64,000 bases of DNA from Erythroxylum novogranatense (lineage: Eukaryota > Streptophyta > Magnoliopsida > Malpighiales > Erythroxylaceae): NCBI GenBank assembly GCA_029891385.1, contig CM057224.1:310001-374000 (forward strand), given 5' to 3'. Both the position numbers and the translations under genes were made by a program. Numbering within the stretch: position 1 is the stretch's first letter; every line of letters begins with the position of its first letter. The notes under the pieces were generated by a model that saw nothing but the letters and a program-made list of their open reading frames with translations, had not been told where the DNA came from and ran no database searches. Shown here piece after piece: positions 24,701-37,800 of the stretch.

Positions 24701-25725
24701 GAGTATGAACCTGCAAAAGAGACAACAGGTTAAATGGCATTGAATTAGATGGGGCACGAAGTTCTTGGGATAGTAAGATATTAATCTTTAGATATGTATG
24801 TTGAGTTATACATATCTATCAGAAAGGTTGGTGGTAAGATTAATTTAGTGCAAGAGTATACAATTGTAGATTACAGCTTATAGTCCTAATCATGTTTACG
24901 GTATATTTCATGTGGAAGACCACAAAAATCTGTTTTTGCATTATCAACTATGACTCATATTTTAATGCTTGTATATACAAGACTTGAAATAAAATTTGAC
25001 AAATATGAATCCTAACTTAACAATGTTCGTAGAAATCATAATAAATAAGAAAAGATTAATGAGTTCTAGTTTGATAATTAATTAATTCACTGAAATATTA
25101 CTATTGGCATAACAAATGTAATACTAATTCAAACATTATGAAATTTAACTTCACTTCATGAACAAAATTATTATAAACACATTTTGTTTATTTATCATGT
25201 ATCAAAAGTTAATCAAAATGTCCAGAACCTTATATCGTCATGCACCAAAAACAATTAAGAATTAATATATATATCATACCCATTATTTATCAAAATAATT
25301 AGTATGTTAGTAATGTGACTAGGACCTTATTTTATGTACATATGAACACAATAATCATACACCAACGTAGATTCATAAAGCAACACGATATAGGGATATC
25401 ATTACCTAGAAAATCTTAAAAAGTAAAACTACCAATGACTAAAATAAGAATGGGTTAGTAATAGAGTTATTAAATTTACAACCCACAATTAGAGATGACA
25501 ATCTGATTTGAATTACGTTAGGTTTACTCTGTAAATCAACGAAATTGGGCTTAGGTTAATCAAACTTTGATTTAGAGACTTGGTCTGAGACTCGATTCTT
25601 TCCCTGTAATTATATCATTTTAGGTAGTCTAAACAATTTTGGATCTGGATTCAAGCTGTGCTGCTTAACTCTCTGAATTTATGGTACTGTTATCACCTGC
25701 AATTAAATTTTAAAAAAAAATTAAC
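21783..25725. other. Intergenic, no supported gene
   Basis: AT-rich sequence. A 95-codon open frame at 23402-23689 has no recognisable family, no domain and no splice context. A CAATATTTTAAAAA sequence at 24066 resembles a hAT-MITE terminus like the one near 20695, but I could not find its partner end. Nothing else is recognised. Confidence 0.5.
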
Positions 25726-28700
25726 TTTTGTCAATACAAAATAATGTAGTAGTAGAAAGTAAGGATCATTCTCAAGAGAAATTTTTAATTGTAAAGGTGC
25801 CAACTTCCGTCAATATAAAATAATGTAATAGTAGAAAGTAAAGATTATTCCCACGAGAATATTTTAATAGTAAAAGTTAGCAAATTTAAAACTAAAACAA
25901 AGTAAGTGATTGGATTTAATTCACGACAATTTAGAAAAGAGTGACAAAAATCGAAATTCAACTAAAATAATTGGATCAGGAAATTTATTAGGAAAACCTT
26001 AGTTTTGGGTCACTGATATTATCACGCTAAAATGAATTGTCGATATAAAATTTCAGTCATTAATAAACATTCATGGGGGATATTTTCTCTTAAGTGTAAA
26101 TGACTACAAACATGTATCATAGCATTATTATTAAGCAACAACCTAGATACGATCGTATGTTCAATTGAATAATAATTTTAAGAACCAAGAAATCAATGAA
26201 TAAGATAATACATGTACGATATGCAATTAATCAAGATGAATGTCTTTTTAAAATTTCTGACTCTAACGTAAAGAAGGTAATTCTAATTGCTACTTGTGAT
26301 TAACGAAATTAAATGTCATATTTCATTAAACTAGTTATTGAATGAATCTATTCCTAGTTGCGCACCTAGAAATCAATCACCTCAATTGGAAAAGTAGTTC
26401 AAAAGATACTCAATGTTCATCAATGAAACAAATTTTATTGAAACATTTCACATAATAGATAATAACAAGATTTCCTCAATCAAGAAAATGGATTTAGCAA
26501 TTTATAACCAAAATAGAAATCAAAAAATTAAAAAAACAACTAGTCTCCATCTCGATCTTTACTAAAGAATACAAGAATACCAACAAAATGAAACAAAAAC
26601 GTAAAGCTACCCTAAGGAAAATCTACGAAATTGTCAACTTGTTCTAAAACAAGAGCTAACCGAACAATCACATTTTCCCTTTTAATGTCTACCGATCTTT
26701 TCCTTTCCATCCTCGCTTGAGATCAAGTCTTCCACATGTTCAAATTATAAATATCCATCAATCGATATTAAAAGATTATGGAATCTAAAAAAGCCAAATT
26801 TAAAATCTCTGATTTTCTTTTTCATCCTTACACGTACTACACTTAGTCATTGAATTGCTGTCAAACTTGAAATTTTGGATTCTCTTTATTTCTTTTACAT
26901 CTTTTTGATTCAATTTTATCTCTAAGATGTTGAAAATCATTTGAGAACAATTATGAGACAATTCTTCACCTATACAAGAAAACATCAAAATAATGTAGTA
27001 GTAGAAAGTAAGGATCATTCTCATGAGAAATTTTTAATTGTAAAGGTGCCAACTTCCGTCAATATAAAATAATGTAATAGTAGAAAGTAAAGATTATTCC
27101 CATGAGAATTTTTTAATAGTAAAAGTTAGCAAATTTAAAACTAAAACAAAGTAAGTGATTGGATTTAATTCACGACAATTTAGAAAAGAGTGACAAAAAT
27201 CGAAATTCAACTAAAATAATTGGATCAGGAAATTTAATAGGAAAACCTTAGTTTTGGGTCACTGATATTATCACGCTAAAATGAATTGTCGATATAAAAT
27301 TTCAGTCATTAATAAACATTCATGGGGGGATATTTTCTCTTAAGTGTAAATGACTACAAACATGTATCATAGCATTATTATTAAGCAACAACCTAGATAC
27401 GATCGTATGTTCAATTGAATAATAATTTTAAGAACCAAGAAATCAATGAATAAGATAATACATGTACGATATGCAATTAATCAAGATGAATGTCTTTTTA
27501 AAATTTCTGACTCTAACGTAAAGAAGGTAATTCTAATTGCTACTTGTGATTAACGAAATTAAATGTCATATTTCATTAATCTAGTTATTGAATGAATCAA
27601 TTCCTAGTTGCGCACCTAGAAATCAATCACCTCAATTGGAAAAGTAGTTCAAAAGATACACAATGTTCATCAATGAAACAAATTTTATTGAAACATTTCA
27701 CACATAATAGATAATAACAAGATTTCCCTCAATCAAGAAAATGGATTTAGCTATTTATAACCAAAATAGAAATCAAAGAAATTAAAAAAAACAACTAGTC
27801 TCCATCTCTGATCTTTACTAAAGAATACAAGAATACCAACAAAATGAAACAAAAACGTAAAGCTACCCTAAGGAAAAATCTACAGAAATTGTCAACTTGT
27901 TCTAAAACAAGAACTAACCTGAACAATCACATTTTTCCCTTTTTAATGTCTGCCGATCTTTTCCTTTCCATCCTCTCTTGTAGATCAAGTCTTCCACATG
28001 TTCAAATTATGAATATCCATCAATCGATATTAAAAGATTATGGAATCTAAAAAAGCCAAATTTAAAATCTCAGAATTTTCTTTTCATCCTTACACGTATC
28101 TACACTTAGTCACCGAATTCTTTGTCAAACTTGAAATTTTGGATTCTCTTTATTTCTTTTAAATCTTTTTATTCAATTTTATATCTAAGATGTTGAAAAT
28201 CATTTGAGAACAATTATGAGACAATTCTTCACCTATACAAGAAAATATCAAAATAATGTAGTAGAGAAAGTAAGGATCATTCTCATGAGAAATTTTAATT
28301 GTAAAGGTGCCAACTTAGTCAATATAAAATAATGTAATAGTAGAAAGTAAAGATTATTCCACGAGAATTTTTAATAGTAAAAGTTAGCAAATTTAAAACT
28401 AAAACAAAGTAAGTGATTGGATTTAATTCACGACAATTTAGAAAAGAGTGACAAAATCAAATTCAACTAAAATAATTGGATCAGAAATTTAATAGGAAAA
28501 CCTTAGTTTTGGGTCACTGATATTATCACGCTAAAATGAATTGTCGATATAAAATTTCAGTCATTAATAAACATTCATGGGGGGATATTTTCTCTTAAGT
28601 GTAAATGACTACAAACATGTATCATAGCATTATTATTAAGCAACAACCTAGATACGATCGTATGTTCAATTGAATAATAATTTTAAGAACCAAGAAATCA

Positions 28701-29790
28701 ATGAATAAGATAATACATGTACGATATGCAATTAATCAAGATGAATGTCTTTTTAAAATTTCTGACTCTAACGTAAAGAAGGTAATTCTAATTGCTACTT
28801 GTGATTAACGAAATTAAATATCATATTTCATTAATCTAGTTATTGAATGAATCAATTCCTAGTTGCGCACCTAGAAATCAATCACCTCAATTGGAAAAGT
28901 AGTTCAAAAGATACTCAATGTTCATCAATGAAACAAATTTTATTGAAACATTTCACATAATAGATAATAACAAGATTTCCCTCAATCAAGAAAATGGATT
29001 TAGCAATTTATAACCAAAATAGAAATCAAAGAAATTAAAAAAAAACAACTAGTCTCCATCTCTGATCTTTACTAAAGAATACAAGAATACCAACAAAATG
29101 AAACAAAAACGTAAAGCTACCCTAAGGAAAAATCTACAGAAATTGTCAATTTGTTCTAAAACAAGAGCTAACCTGAACAATCACATTTTTCCCTTTTTAA
29201 TGTCTGCCGATCTTTTCCTTTCCATCCTCTCTTGTAGATCAAGTCTTCCACATGTTCAAATTATGAATATCCATCAATCTGATATTAAAAGATTATGGAA
29301 TCTAAAAAAAGCCAAATTTAAAATCCACAGATTTTTCTTTTTCATCCTTACACGTACCTACACTTAGTCATTGAATTGCTGTCAAACTTGAAATTTTGGA
29401 TTCTCTTTATTTCTTTTACATCTTTTTGATTCAATTTTATCTCTAAGATGTTGAAAATCATTTGAGAACAATTATGAGACAATTCTTCACCTATACAAGA
29501 AAACATCAAAATAATGTAGTAGTAGAAAGTAAGGATCATTCTCATGAGAAATTTTTAATTGTAAAGGTGCCAACTTCCGTCAATATAAAATAATGTAATA
29601 GTAGAAAGTAAAGATTATTCCCACGAGAATTTTTTAATAGTAAAAGTTAGCAAATTTAAAACTAAAACAAAGTAAGTGATTGGATTTAATTCACGACAAT
29701 TTAGAAAAGAGTGACAAAAATCGAAATTCAACTAAAATAATTGGATTAGGAAATTTAATAGGAAAACCTTAGTTTTGGGTCACTGATATT

Positions 29791-30019
29791 TGTCAGAATA
29801 TGGAAAGGGATCAGATAGATCACCATATCCCTTAATCTTCTCTCAGTCAACAGCAACAGATCAAGATAGCACTCATATAGGAGAAATTGTAGCAATTAGT
29901 ATAAATGTATTTCCATAAATAACAATGTAACACAGTATAATTACATATCACTGTAATACAATCATCTATCAAATTCTTTTCATCCAATTACTACTAATTT
30001 AGATATCAAAGTGTTGTGA
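29791..30019 (+). repeat. 5' LTR of the young Copia
   Basis: Begins TGTCAGAATATGG and ends GTGTTGTGA directly before the primer site. A TATA-like TATAAATG lies at about 29900-29907. The terminal bases are TG...GA rather than the usual TG...CA, and the 3' LTR shares this. Confidence 0.9.
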
Positions 30020-30031
30020 TGGTATCAGAGC
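30020..30031 (+). promoter_or_regulatory. Primer-binding site (initiator-Met tRNA)
   Basis: TGGTATCAGAGC immediately follows the 5' LTR, the standard minus-strand primer site of plant Copia elements. Confidence 0.9.
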
Positions 30032-30091
30032 AGTGTGACCGATTCTAGGGTCTGCACTGTCTACCAGACTTACTTCAGCCAACCAGAAATC

Positions 30092-33000
30092 ATGTCCGAC
30101 GATGAAACCACATCAGGCATCACAAATGATGACCTGACCATCAGAATAGCCAACCTCCTGAGAAACGGTCTTGACACCAAAAGCCAGAAACAGACGATAC
30201 CAGACAATCTATCCCTCAATGTAAAACTGAACAACCAGAATTACGCCTTATGGTCACGCATGATGAAAGTGGCTATAGGAGGCAAATCCAAAAAATTATT
30301 GAATCATATCACAGGAGCTCTAGAGCCACCCCAGATCGGAGATCCAGAGTACGAGAAGTGGGAACAAGATGACCTTGTGGTTTTTTCGTGGCTCATTCAG
30401 AACATTGAGCCACAGATAGCAAACAATCTTACTGAATACCCTACTGCAAGGGAATTGTGGAACGCTCTGGTGGTCACATATAGCAGTGGCCGGGATAAAT
30501 TGCAAGTTTTCGACCTTCACTCCAAGGTTAATGGCATGAAACAAGGGATGGCCAGATTGGAGGATTTTTGGCTAGTACTACAAGGAGTGTGGGGCGAGAT
30601 AGATCGGAGGGAGCCAAATCCTATGAAATCGGCAGTGGACATAGCAACGTACAACATAATCAGACAAGAACAAAAGCTGTTCCAGTTCCTAAATGCTATC
30701 GATCACAGGTATGACCAAATCAAAAGAGAAATTCTTAGAACTGACCCTCTTCCGACAGTGGAGGCAGCGTATGCGACAGTAAGAAAGGAGACGGCAAGAC
30801 TGAATATTCTGGGGGCATCTACCGGAGAATCGACGCCACAAGGGATTGGGGGTGGCTTAGCCGTCACAGGGAAGAGCGATTCCGGCCAAACAACAGAAGC
30901 GACAGGGTTTGTTTCCCGTGGACAGCGCAGGTCAGAATCCAAATCAGGGGGAGCCTCTTCCCGGCCGGACAAGTCGAAGCTTCGATGTTCCCACTGTGGT
31001 ATGAGTAAACATACCAAAGAACAGTGTTTTCAGATCGTGGGATATCCGGAGTGGTGGACAGAAAATCATCGGAACAAGGCAACAGGAGTCACCGGAGCCA
31101 CGAGCAAGACTGCCGCCACTGTGGGCAGCAACGATTCCACCAGTACCAGTAGCGGCAACCATGGGAGCAGAGGAGAAGGAGGTGGCTTTGGGATGGTGGC
31201 TGCGGCTAGGGTTGCCGAGGAGGAAAAGAATGAATATATAGGTATAGGGTTTGGGAATTTATTCTCAAACCCTTCTTTCTCTGACCCTCTATTTTTTAGC
31301 CCATGTGTTCTGGATTTGTTAAATGTGAGGACTGCAGTGTCTGAAAATTCAAGTCAAGTCCCAAAAAATGTGGCAATTGCCAATGTTGTCCAAAGTCAGG
31401 CAGATAAGAATAATTGTTGGATTTTTGATTGTGGGGCCACTGATTCCATGACCTTCGATGTCTCAGATATAGTTGTTCCCTCGGAGCCAACTAAAACACA
31501 TGTTAGAACAGCTAATGGAGGAATTGTATCAGTAGCAGGGGCGGGTTCCATTGAAATATCGCCCACTTTGAAAATTTCAAATTGTCTTTATGTCCCTTCG
31601 TTATCACATAAGCTGCTATCTATTAGTCATGTGACTAAGGAATTAAATTGTACGGTACTAATGAACCCTAATTTCTGTCTTTTACAGGATATCAGGACGG
31701 GGGAGATTATTGGACGTGGCACTGAGCGCCATGGATTGTATTACGTGGATGAGATAGCCCAAAATGGTACTGTGATGCTGGCTCACGGAACTGCAGACCG
31801 GGAAGCTTGGCTTTGGCACCGTCGACTGGGACATCCATCCACGGGTTATTTAAAGCTTTTATTTCCTAAGTTATTCCAGTCTAATAATGTGTTGAATTGT
31901 GAAACCTGTGTCTTGGCGAAAAGCCATAGACAAACTTTTAAACCCAGTAATACCCGTACTGATTCAGTGCTTTCATTAATTCATTCTGATGTTTGGGGCC
32001 CAGCACCTGTTCTTGGGGGTCAAGGTTTTAGATATTTCCTGATATTTGTTGATGACTGCACTCGTATGACATGGATTTATTTTTTGAAACATAAATCCGA
32101 AGTTGTTGACAAGTTTATCCTCTTTTATGCCATGATCAAAACCCAATTTAACAAAAACATCCAGATTTTACGTTCCGATAATGGGGGGGAATTTGTAAAT
32201 TCAGCTATGAAAAATTTTTTCCAAGACAACGGGTTAATCCATCAGACCACCTGTCCATATACCCCAGAACAAAATGGTGTCGCCGAAAGGAAAAACCGTA
32301 TCCTTCTTGAAATAACTCGTGCTTTGCTTCTTGAATCTCAGGTTCCTACATTTTTGGCTCAAGCCGTTGCCACGACCACCTACCTCCTAAATGGACTTCC
32401 AACCAAAATTCTAAATCTCAAAACTCCGATTCATACCTTGCCAACTTTACCAACCTACCCCCGAGCCTTACTCTTCAGCCTAGAATCTTTGGGTGTTCCG
32501 TATTTGTCCATATACCTAAAAACGAGAGAACCAAATTTGACCCCTGTGCTGTTAAGTGTGTCTTTGTGGGTTACGGTGTTAACCAAAAGGGGTATAGATG
32601 TTATGATCCAAAAACCCGACACATGTTTACTACAATGAACTGTGACTTTCTTGAAACTGAATATTTCTATCACGACCAACCTAGTGGTCAGGGGGAGAGT
32701 GAAATGTTAGACACACTAAGTTGGTTGCCGAGTTCGGAAGCTGTTCCAACAGAATCAGTTAACAATACTACCGGGCCAACCTCTGAAACTTCCATACAAT
32801 CCATGGAACCCAGTGCCTCAGAAGAGACACCTCCTCCTTCCCTGATACCTGAGGTAAAAGATTCTGAAATTATTGAGAATCTTGTTATTGAATCCTCTAA
32901 CTTTGATAATTATGAGATCGCAGAAGAACAGGAAGAAGGTGCAGGAAGATATGTTTTACCACCGAGAAGTAACAGGGGCATCCCGCCAAAAAGGTATTCT

Positions 33001-34731
33001 CCTGATAAAGGAGTGCGAGAATCCAGATATCCAGTGGCAAATATAATAAGGGGGAGTCTATCAGAAACAGCCCAAGCCTTTATGATGGCCTTATATGCAG
33101 AAGAGGTTCCTAGCACTATGGAAGTTGCCCTGAAGTCAAAAAACTGGACAAATGCAATGAAAGATGAGATGGAAGCATTGACTAAAAACAACACGTGGGA
33201 GAAGTGTCGATTGCCAAAAGGGAAGAAACCAGTAGGGTGTCGATGGGTCTTCACTATCAAGCACAAACCTAATGGGTCAGTTGAAAGGTACAAGGCACGA
33301 TTGGTGGCAAGGGATATACAGCACATACGGATAGATTACTCGAAACTTTCTCCCCAGTAGCTAAGATGGATACGATCGGTGTTGTTCTCAATAGCAGCGA
33401 ACAAGGGATGGCCTCTTCACCAATTTGATGTGAAGAATGCCTTTCTACACGGAGATCTAAAAGAAGAAGTGTATATGGAGGCACCACCCGGGTTCAATAA
33501 TGTTTTTGGAATTGGAGAAGTATGTCGACTAAAGAAATCACTATATGGTCTTAAACAGTCTCCGAGAGCGTGGTTTGGGAGATTCACTGTTGCAATGAAG
33601 GGCTATGGGTTCAGGCAAAGTAACTCAGACCACACGTTGTTCCTTAAACGACGAGGTAATTTGGTGACCTGTTTAATTATTTATGTTGATGATATGATCA
33701 TTACAGGAAATGATACAGAAGAAATAGCAAGATTGAGAAAGAACTTGTTTACTGAGTTCGAGATGAAAGACTTGGGGGCACTAAAATACTTCCTTGGGAT
33801 AGAAGTACTCAGGTCAGGAAAGGGAATATACATTTGCCAGAAGAAGTATATTCTGGATCTATTGGCAGAGACAGGGATGATTGACTGTAGACCAGCTGAT
33901 ACGCCTATTGTGGTAAATCATGGACTTCGAATGGTTGAAGGAGCCGAGTTGGCAGATCGGGAAAGGTATCAACGTCTGGTAGGGAAACTAATTTATCTGT
34001 CTCATACTCGACCTGATATAGCATACGCAGTAGGGATTGTGAGTCAGTTCATGCATCAACCCCAGACAGATCACTTAGAAGCTGCACTTAGAATTGTGAG
34101 GTACCTGAAGGGCACACCAGGTCAGGGGGTATTGTTCAAAAGAAATGGACACTTGGAAATACAAGGATACACAGATGCAGATTGGGCAGGTAATCCTGTG
34201 GATAGAAGGTCCACATCTGGGTATTTCACTCTTGTGGGGGGAAATCTAGTCACTTGGAGGAGTAAGAAGCAGAATGTTGTAGCTCTATCAAGTGCAGAAG
34301 CAGAATTCAGAGGAGTAGCTCGAGGCTTAGCTGAAATACTTTGGCTAAGGAAATTGTTAACTGAGATTGGTTTTCCTCCGACCGGAGCCTGTAAGATTTT
34401 CTGTGACAATAAGGCTGCGATCAGTATTTCAGAGAATCCAGTTCAACATGATAGAACCAAACATGTTGAGGTGGATAGGCATTTTATCAAGGAGAAATTG
34501 GAAGCAGGAATAGTGGAGTTACCTTTTGTCCGATCTGAAGACCAGCTGGCTGACATCCTGACAAAAGCAGTTAATGGAAGAATTTTTGGAAGTATTCTGA
34601 GCAAGTTGAGTATCGGAGATCCCACTGCTCAACTTGAGGGGGAGTGTCAGAATATGGAAAGGGATCAGATAGATCACCATATCCTTAATCTTCTCTCCAA
34701 CAATGAACAGATCAAGATAGCACTCATATAG
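30092..34731 (+). pseudogene. Copia gag-pol polyprotein with two frameshifts
   Basis: Starts at ATG 30092 (MSDDETTSG). The gag contains DUF4219/UBN2-type features and a CCHC knuckle (CSHCGMSKHTKEQC, about 30984-31026). The protease motif is DCGATDSM where DSGATDHM is usual. Integrase has the HHCC finger (HRRLGHP ... CETC) and the DDE signatures SDVWGP, RSDNGGEF and NGVAERKNR. The first frame runs to 32638, but homology jumps frame near 32440 into 32566-33360. A second jump near 33310 leads to 33379-34731, which carries RT (FDVKNAFLHGDL, IYVDDMIITGND) and RNase H (TDADWAG, SSAEAEFRG, CDNKAAI). The last 87 bp of the frame overlap the 3' LTR. The two frameshifts, in an element with near-identical LTRs, are either recent or sequence errors. 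Confidence 0.9.
34631..34644 (+). promoter_or_regulatory. Polypurine tract
   Basis: AACTTGAGGGGGAG directly before the 3' LTR, the plus-strand primer of the young Copia. Confidence 0.8.
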
Positions 34732-34870
34732 GAGAAATTGTAGCAATTAGTATAAATGTATTTCCATAAATAACAATGTAACACAGTATAATTACATATC
34801 AACGTAATACAATCATCTATCAAATTCTTTTCATCCAATTACTACTAATTTAGATATCAAAGTGTTGTGA
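34645..34870 (+). repeat. 3' LTR of the young Copia
   Basis: Begins TGTCAGAATATGG and matches the 5' LTR almost throughout. The main differences are one C lost in the ATATCCC run and about ten bases rearranged around 34695-34710. Confidence 0.9.
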
Positions 34871-37800
34871 ATATTATCACGCTAAAATGAATTATCGATA
34901 TAAAATTTCAGTCATTAATAAACATTCATGGGGGGATATTTTCTCTTAAGTGTAAATGACTACAAACATGTATCATAGCATTATTATTAAGCAACAACCT
35001 AGATACGATCGTATGTTCAGTTGAATAATAATTTTAAGAACCAAGAAATCAATGAATAAGATAATACATGTACGATATGCAATTAATCAAGATGAATGTT
35101 TTTTTAAAATTTCTGACTCTAACGTAAAGAAGGTAATTCTAATTGCTACTTTTGATTAACGAAATTAAATGTCATATTTCATTAATCTAGTTATTGAATG
35201 AATCAATTCCTAGTTGCGCACTTAGAAATCAATCACCTCAATTGGAAAAGTAGTTCAAAAGATACTCAATGTTCATCAATGAAACAAATTTTATTGAAAC
35301 ATTTCACACATAATAGATAATAACAAGATTTCCCTCAATCAAGAAAATGGATTTAGCTATTTATAACCAAAATAGAAATCAAAGAAATTAAAGAAAACAA
35401 CTAGTCTCCATCTCTGATCTTTACTAAAGAATACAAGAATACCAACAAAATGAAACAAAACGTAAAGCTACCCTAAGGAAAAATCTCTGAACTGTCAACT
35501 TGTTCTAAAACAAGAGCTAACTCGAACAATCACATTTTTCCCTTTTTAATGTCTGCCGATCTTTTCCTTTCCATCCTCTCTTGTAGATCAAGTCTTCCAC
35601 ATGTTCAAATTATGAATATCCATCAATCTGATATTAAAAGATTATGGAATCTAAAAAAAGCCAAATTTAAAATCTACAGAATTTTCTTTTTCATCCTTAC
35701 ACGTACCTACACTTAGTCACTGAATTGCTGTCAAACTTGAAATTTTGGATTCTCTTTATTTCTTTTAAATCTTTTTTATTCAATTTTATCTCTAAGATGT
35801 TGAAAATCATTTGAGAACAATTATGAGACAATTCTTCACCTATACAAGAAAATATCAAAATAATGTAGTAGTAGAAAGTAAGGATCATTCTCATGAGAAA
35901 TTTTTAATTGTAAAGGTGCCAACTTCCGTCAATATAAAATAATGTAATAGTAGAAAGTAAAGATTATTCCCACGAGAATATTTTAATAGTAAAAGTTAGC
36001 AAATTTAAAACTAAAACAAAGTAAGTGATTGGATTTAATTCACGACAATTTAGAAAAAGTGACAAAAATCGAAATTCAACTAAAATAATTGGATCAGGAA
36101 ATTTAATAGGAAAACCTTAGTTTTGGGTCACTGATATTATCACGCTAAAATGAATTGTCGATATAAAATTTCAGTCATTAATAAACATTCATGGGGGGAT
36201 ATTTTCTCTTAAGTGTAAATGACTACAAACATGTATCATAGCATTATTATTAAGCAACAACCTAGATACGATCGTATGTTCAATTGAATAATAATTTTAA
36301 GAACCAAGAAATCAATGAATAAGATAATACATGTACGATATGCAATTAATCAAGATGAATGTCTTTTTAAAATTTCTGACTCTAACGTAAAGAAGGTAAT
36401 TCTAATTGCTACTTTTGATTAACGAAATTAAATGTCATATTTCATTAATCTAGTTATTGAATGAATCAATTCCTAGTTGCGCACTTAGAAATCAATCACC
36501 TCAATTGGAAAAGTAGTTCAAAAGATACTCAATGTTCATCAATGAAACAAATTTTATTGAAACATTTCACACATAATAGATAATAACAAGATTTCCCTCA
36601 ATCAAGAAAATGGATTTAGCTATTTATAACCAAAATAGAAATCAAAGAAATTAAAGAAAACAACTAGTCTCCATCTCTGATCTTTACTAAAGAATACAAG
36701 AATACCAACAAAATGAAACAAAAACGTAAAGCTACCCTAAGGAAAAATCTACAGAAATTGTCAACTTGTTCTAAAACAAGAGCTAACCTGAACAATCACA
36801 TTTTTCCCTTTTTAATGTCTGCCGATCTTTTCCTTTCCATCCTCTCTTGTAGATCAAGTCTTCCACATGTTCAAATTATGAATATCCATCAATCTGATAT
36901 TAAAAGATTATGGAATCTAAAAAAAGCCAAATTTAAAATCTCTGAATTTTCTTTTCATCCTTACACGTACCTACACTTAGTCACCGAATTGTCATCAAAC
37001 TTGAAATTTTGGATTCTCTTTATTTCTTTTAAAACTTTTTTATTCAATTTTATCTCTAAGATGTTGAAAATCATTTGAGAACAATTATGAGACAATTCTT
37101 CACCTATACAAGAAAATATCAAAATAATGTAGTAGTAGAAAGTAAGGATCATTCTCATGAGAAATTTTTAATTGTAAAGGTGCCAACTTCCGTCAATATA
37201 AAATAATGTAATAGTAGAAAGTAAAGATTATTCCCACGAGAATTTTTTAATAGTAAAAGTTAACAAATTTAAAACTAAAACAAAGTAAGTGATTGGATTT
37301 AATTCACGACAATTTAGAAAAGAGTGACAAAAATCGAAATTCAACTAAAATAATTGGATCAGGAAATTTAATAGGAAAACCTTAGTTTTGGGTCACTGAT
37401 ATTATCACGCTAAAATGAATTGTCGATATAAAATTTCAGTCATTAATAAACATTCATGGGGGGATATTTTCTCTTAAGTGTAAATGACTACAAACATGTA
37501 TCATAGCATTATTATTAAGCAACAACCTAGATACGATCGTATGTTCAATTGAATAATAATTTTAAGAACCAAGAAATCAATGAATAAGATAATACATGTA
37601 CGATATGCAATTAATCAAGATGAATGTCTTTTTAAAATTTTTGACTCTAACGTAAAGAAGGTAATTCTAATTGCTACTTGTGATTAACGAAATTAAATAT
37701 CATATTTCATTAATCTAGTTATTGAATGAATCAATTCCTAGTTGCGCACCTAGAAATCAATCACCTCAATTGGAAAAGTAGTTCAAAAGATACTCAATGT

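Larger units (their letters stand above)
29791..34870 (+). mobile_element. Young full-length Ty1/Copia retrotransposon
   Basis: 5080 bp, bounded by ATATT target duplications (29786-29790 and 34871-34875), inserted in the fourth unit of the tandem array. The neighbouring units show the undisturbed site CTGATATTATCACGC. LTRs of 229 and 226 bp are nearly identical except for one cluster of differences about 40-65 bp in. A primer site for initiator-Met tRNA and a purine tract are present. The polyprotein has the Copia order gag-protease-integrase-RT-RNase H but carries two frameshifts, so this copy is probably not autonomous. Short LTRs and about 5 kb length suggest an Ale/Retrofit-like lineage, which is an inference. 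Confidence 0.95.
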
